A stretch of 32,212 nt of DNA, taken from NCBI GenBank assembly GCA_001773295.1, contig MEWG01000047.1:1-32212 (forward strand), written 5' to 3'. Positions 29,675-32,212 of the stretch are shown here, one piece after another (positions within the stretch are counted from its first letter, which is position 1; each line of letters opens with the position of its first letter). The DNA comes from a candidate division WWE3 bacterium RIFOXYD1_FULL_39_9 (GTDB lineage Bacteria; Patescibacteriota; WWE3; UBA101185; UBA10185). The notes under the pieces are model-generated. The model was not told the DNA's origin and ran no database searches. It saw only the letters and a program-made list of their open reading frames with translations. Made by a program: the position numbers and the translations under genes.

Positions 29675-30415
29675 TCAATTTTTCCCAAGATACCAGTTTT
29701 GAATAAACTCTTCTTTTGAAGAGTTTTTAATTTTTTGATCTTTCCATACTCTTGCCTCAAAGAGTTTTGACATTGCTCTTTCAAAAGCTAAATACATTTT
29801 CGGCCATTTGTTTTTATGTTTAAGCAATTTCGCTTGATTTTTACCGCATATAAAAGGACAAACTACACAACCAATTCTATTAAATCCTTCATCATATAAA
29901 TTACAATACTTTAAATTATTTATTTCTATATAATCCCATATTTCCCACTCTGAAAATTTAAATATAGGTTTATAAATAATATTCTTTTGAAATTTATCTA
30001 TTCTTGGTTTTTGTCTTCTTTTAAAAGATTCTTCTGCCCTTAGCCCCATTAATCTATGTTTAAGTTCTATTTTTTTTGCAGGAATCTTTTTCAGGGCATC
30101 GCAACACCATCGAAACTTCTTCGTAGGATATCCCTTTTTTACAATCAATTCATAAAAAGATTTCTCTGGCCTTAAAAATATTACTTCTGGATAATTTTGT
30201 TTAATGAATTTAACAACTTCTGGAGGATCAATTCCGGTTGCAGAATAGTAGCTCTGATATTTAACTCCAGAAACTTTCGTTAAATGCTCAAGAACAACAG
30301 AGTCTTTACCTCCAGAAAATCCAAGAAAATAACCTTCAGGCGGTTCATTCTTTTTTATAAACTCTATCGCTTCTATATAAGGATCAAAATAACATCTTAG
30401 TTTATCTTTTGGCAT
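29675..30415 (-). CDS. CysH-like PAPS reductase family protein
   Basis: The 246-residue protein has LGFSGGKDSVVLEHL with the SGGKDS PP-loop at 34-39, YYSATGIDPPEVVKF near 56-70, the RWCCD segment at 102-106, and a C-terminal cysteine cluster RIGCVVCPFICG with Cys183, Cys186 and Cys190. With its neighbouring Cys residues this fits an iron-sulfur-bearing PAPS/APS reductase-like enzyme, or a phosphoadenosine-dependent sulfur transferase. It differs clearly from the DUF3440 protein at 15964-17277, so the phage carries two members of this superfamily. Such proteins in phages may act in DNA or tRNA sulfur chemistry; the present one is unassigned. No ribosome site is obvious. Confidence 0.85.
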   Translation of the reverse strand: MPKDKLRCYFDPYIEAIEFIKKNEPPEGYFLGFSGGKDSVVLEHLTKVSGVKYQSYYSATGIDPPEVVKFIKQNYPEVIFLRPEKSFYELIVKKGYPTKKFRWCCDALKKIPAKKIELKHRLMGLRAEESFKRRQKPRIDKFQKNIIYKPIFKFSEWEIWDYIEINNLKYCNLYDEGFNRIGCVVCPFICGKNQAKLLKHKNKWPKMYLAFERAMSKLFEARVWKDQKIKNSSKEEFIQNWYLGKN

Positions 30416-30423
30416 AGTATATC

Positions 30424-30669
30424 TTATCTTCTATCAGAAGCATAGATTATTTGTTGAATAGGAATACCGAGAAGTTCTTTTAATTTTCTATCTATAAATG
30501 GGTGTGTATATGAACCAGCTTGAATTAAATTATCATAGCTTTCTCTGGCTTTACACGCTCCGCAAGTAGCATTGCGGACTTTAGAGATGCCAAACAAATG
30601 AATACCGCATTCATTGCATGGGCTAACCGGCTCTATACCTTTGATCGCGATAGTGCGTACTTGTTCCAT
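30424..30669 (-). CDS. 81-residue zinc-ribbon-like protein
   Basis: Four Cys in two pairs (PCNECGIHLFG near 17-27 and TCGACKARE near 35-43) suggest one zinc ribbon. The C-terminal half (SYTHPFIDRKLKELLGIPIQ) is helical. Its start overlaps the end of the sigma-like gene by 37 bases in another frame, so it is probably translated by coupling. The role is unknown; a transcription-related adaptor would fit its neighbour, but that is speculation. Confidence 0.75.
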   Translation of the reverse strand: MEQVRTIAIKGIEPVSPCNECGIHLFGISKVRNATCGACKARESYDNLIQAGSYTHPFIDRKLKELLGIPIQQIIYASDRR

Positions 30670-31643
30670 TGTTCTCTCGTTTCTATGAAATTATTACAAC
30701 TTTCCTCAAGGAAAAATAATATTTGATCTTCAACACTTCTTCTTTCTGCTTGCGCTATTACCTTTATATCTTCTGCTAAACCATGATCTTTTTCAAAAGA
30801 TAGAATAATAAATTCTTTTTTATTTAATTTAGATATCTCTTCTTGTTTTTGTGTTTTATTTTCTTGTATTTGCTTTGGTTTATTTCTTTGCTTACCCCAA
30901 CAATTAGCGCAAACTTTAACTTTTCTATTAGTTGGAATCATAGCTCCGCATTTACATCTTCGCGGAGGAACAACTCCTTCAATTGCTTCTATATCTTTTT
31001 CTTTTTCTGGCAGATAAGTAATAATTCCTTGTGGTGCTGGGCAACCTTCTACTTTTAGCGCCGTTATACTTTGATTGTCTTCCATATATTTTTTGCCTCT
31101 TTTTACAATCATAATACAGGCTTGAGCATATATTTGACTAATTCTGGATTCTGTAACTCCAAGCTCAAAACCAAGTTCTTTCATTGTTTTTTCTTCGCTT
31201 ACAATACTTTTAACAATATATCTTTTTCTTTCTGAAAAAGTATCTATCAAATTAGATAGTATTTTTGAATGTTGTTTTGAACAATATGATTCTTCTGTAT
31301 TTATTTTAGATTTGACAGAAAGACAATTTTCAATTGGAACATGTGTTGGGTTATCTTCGCCATTAATTTTTATTTTGATTCGATGATTTCTGGATAAATA
31401 ATCATTGTCTCTTAAGAAGTTTAAAATCTCAAAATTAACTTTATGGAAAAGATATGATTTAATATTCATCCCTTTTGATGGATCAAAACTATCTACAGCT
31501 TTTATTAAACCTTCATATGCAGTGCTTTTAATTTCATCGCGTAGATTATATATGCCAGTTTTCTTAACAAACAAATAAGCGATTTTATCTGCATACTTGA
31601 TATGGCTTTCTATGGTCTGCTCTCTGTTAGGTGAACTGTACAT
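30633..31643 (-). CDS. sigma-70-family factor with zinc-ribbon and C-terminal helical extension
   Basis: The 336-residue protein has a sigma region 2: EGLIKAVDSFDPSKGMNIKS near 44-63 and EILNFLRDNDYLSR near 72-85, a pattern like FliA/SigB-type factors. Region 4 is at about 128-182, with a recognition helix in TMKELGFELGVTESRISQIY. Beyond that is an unusual extension: a zinc ribbon with Cys230, 232, 245 and 248 (RRCKCGAMI and CANCWG), a basic linker, and a last segment FIILSFEKDHGLAEDIKVIA that could be a ribbon-helix-helix. It may direct host RNA polymerase to the shared TTTATT-17-TATAAT promoters. Its start has only weak ribosome-binding signals. Confidence 0.85.
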   Translation of the reverse strand: MYSSPNREQTIESHIKYADKIAYLFVKKTGIYNLRDEIKSTAYEGLIKAVDSFDPSKGMNIKSYLFHKVNFEILNFLRDNDYLSRNHRIKIKINGEDNPTHVPIENCLSVKSKINTEESYCSKQHSKILSNLIDTFSERKRYIVKSIVSEEKTMKELGFELGVTESRISQIYAQACIMIVKRGKKYMEDNQSITALKVEGCPAPQGIITYLPEKEKDIEAIEGVVPPRRCKCGAMIPTNRKVKVCANCWGKQRNKPKQIQENKTQKQEEISKLNKKEFIILSFEKDHGLAEDIKVIAQAERRSVEDQILFFLEESCNNFIETREQWNKYALSRSKV

Positions 31644-31685
31644 TGTAGATTATATTTTCGCCTCTGAAATCGCTTTTCTCTAACT

Positions 31686-31707
31686 AACCCATAGTCAGCT
31701 ATGGGTT
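31686..31707 (-). repeat. 9-bp perfect hairpin in the leader of the sigma-like gene
   Basis: AACCCATAG at 31686-31694 pairs perfectly with CTATGGGTT at 31699-31707 around a four-base loop. It lies between the stop of the 54-residue gene and the sigma-like start. It lacks a U-run, so it may be an mRNA-stability or attenuation element or a protein-binding palindrome. Confidence 0.65.
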
Positions 31708-31747
31708 GATACTAAATCAGAGCATAATCGGCTTTAAATATGTTCTC

Positions 31748-31912
31748 TTAATCATAGACACTATAAATATTCCCAAGATCGTCCACGTCCGTTATATCAA
31801 TGTTTGTTATTTTACCATTACAGACTGCCGAATATACCGAAAGAAAAAGAGTTCCTTTAAAATATCTCCAATCTACCCAAGCGCCATAAGTTTCATTTTT
31901 CGTATCCTCCAT
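31748..31912 (-). CDS. 54-residue hypothetical protein, first gene of its operon
   Basis: The frame starts MEDTKNETYGAWVDWRYF and ends in an acidic DVDDLGNIYSVYD. It lies about 20 bases downstream of the expected transcript start of the promoter at 31938-31967. The chosen ATG 31912-31910 has AGGA about 9 bases upstream; a second in-frame ATG 6 bases earlier is too close to that site. The strand-rich pattern (GTLFLSVYSAV, ITNIDITDVDD) looks like a small beta protein. No family is recognised. Confidence 0.65.
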   Translation of the reverse strand: MEDTKNETYGAWVDWRYFKGTLFLSVYSAVCNGKITNIDITDVDDLGNIYSVYD

Positions 31913-31937
31913 TCTCATGTTTCCTTATTGTTATTTC

Positions 31938-31967
31938 ATTATAATAAACAAAGCTGAAAAAATAAAA
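31938..31967 (-). promoter_or_regulatory. phage promoter, copy 5 (TTTATT-17-TATAAT)
   Basis: TTTATT at 31966-31961 and TATAAT at 31943-31938 are 17 bases apart on the minus strand. The element starts directly after the TAG of the partial gene at the right edge and drives the sigma-helicase operon. All five copies share the T-tract after TTTATT and a TAT before TATAAT. Confidence 0.83.
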
Positions 31968-32212
31968 CTATTCGTTGTACTTCAAATATTCAACGTACTT
32001 TTTAAATGGCGCAGAGTCTCTTCCTATTCTATCTGGATCAGCATTGGACCAATTATAAGAAAGCCAATCTGCATATTCTAATATGAATTTGCGGGCAGAT
32101 ATAATATCCATTTTTAAAGCTTCTTCATCTTTGTCGTTTATCTTTCTATTGTTTTTATATTCTATGATACTTCTAATTCCATATTCTAATTTACCAAGAG
32201 AAAATGGTTTGC
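31968..32212 (-). CDS. partial hypothetical protein, N-terminus beyond the window
   Basis: An open frame runs from the right edge to a TAG at 31970-31968, giving 80 codons with no start inside the window. It reads KPFSLGKLEYGIRSIIEYKN, then a segment with ARKFILEYADWLSYNW, and ends in KYVEYLKYNE. It is mixed helical and charged, and matches no family I recognise. It ends just upstream of promoter copy 5, so it belongs to the preceding operon. Confidence 0.7.
   Translation of the reverse strand, partial: KPFSLGKLEYGIRSIIEYKNNRKINDKDEEALKMDIISARKFILEYADWLSYNWSNADPDRIGRDSAPFKKYVEYLKYNE

Overview
This window looks like part of a large, AT-rich, double-stranded DNA phage genome, or a close relative from a metagenome. 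Every convincing gene lies on the minus strand, packed end to end with 1-8 nt overlaps (many ATGA or TTGA junctions) and Shine-Dalgarno sites. Stops are TAA, TGA and TAG, as in the standard bacterial code. No capsid, tail or terminase genes are visible, so this is the replication, recombination and nucleotide-metabolism arm. A DUF3380-type muramidase and a lipoprotein with a lipobox lean towards a Gram-negative host, but this is not proven.

Reading in the direction of transcription (right to left), five copies of one promoter motif (TTTATT, exactly 17 nt, TATAAT, all on the minus strand) divide the window into operons. Promoter at 31938-31967: a small protein, a sigma-70-family factor with extra zinc-ribbon and C-terminal domains, a zinc protein, a CysH-like PAPS reductase, a DnaB-like helicase with an inserted Cys cluster, and an HTH/zinc protein. 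Promoter at 27459-27488: a Lys-rich protein, a radical SAM enzyme, a DnaN-like clamp, a SLOG-fold protein, a small protein and a 5' nuclease. Promoter at 23046-23076: an HNH nuclease, a lipoprotein, three small proteins, a DnaE-type polymerase fused to a family-4-like uracil-DNA glycosylase, a ParB-like protein and a DUF3440 PAPS reductase-like protein. Promoter at 15904-15933: a DnaX-like clamp loader carrying an intein, a 51-residue protein, tRNA-Ile(UAU), a UvsY-like candidate, a gp32-like SSB, a RecA-like ATPase, a muramidase, an endonuclease VII-like resolvase, a gene interrupted by a stop at codon 4, and a split Rad50 with Mre11. Promoter at 5686-5716: a long structured leader, a GC-rich methyltransferase-like gene, small proteins, thymidylate synthase with an intein, dCMP deaminase, and a sugar cytidylyltransferase/oxidoreductase pair.

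The parts fit together as a largely self-encoded bacterial-type replisome (polymerase, clamp, clamp loader, helicase, SSB) with recombination-dependent replication and repair (RecA-like, mediator candidate, Mre11/Rad50, endo VII, 5' nuclease). dCMP deaminase and thymidylate synthase supply dUMP and dTMP, and a uracil glycosylase is tethered to the polymerase. No primase, separate proofreading subunit, dUTPase or delta-type clamp-loader subunit is visible in this window.

The most striking element is in the clamp-loader gene. A complete in-frame intein contains, in another reading frame of the same strand and with its own ribosome-binding site, a 246-residue zinc-finger plus Vsr/DUF559-like endonuclease. 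The same DNA therefore appears to code for the intein linker and a homing endonuclease at once.
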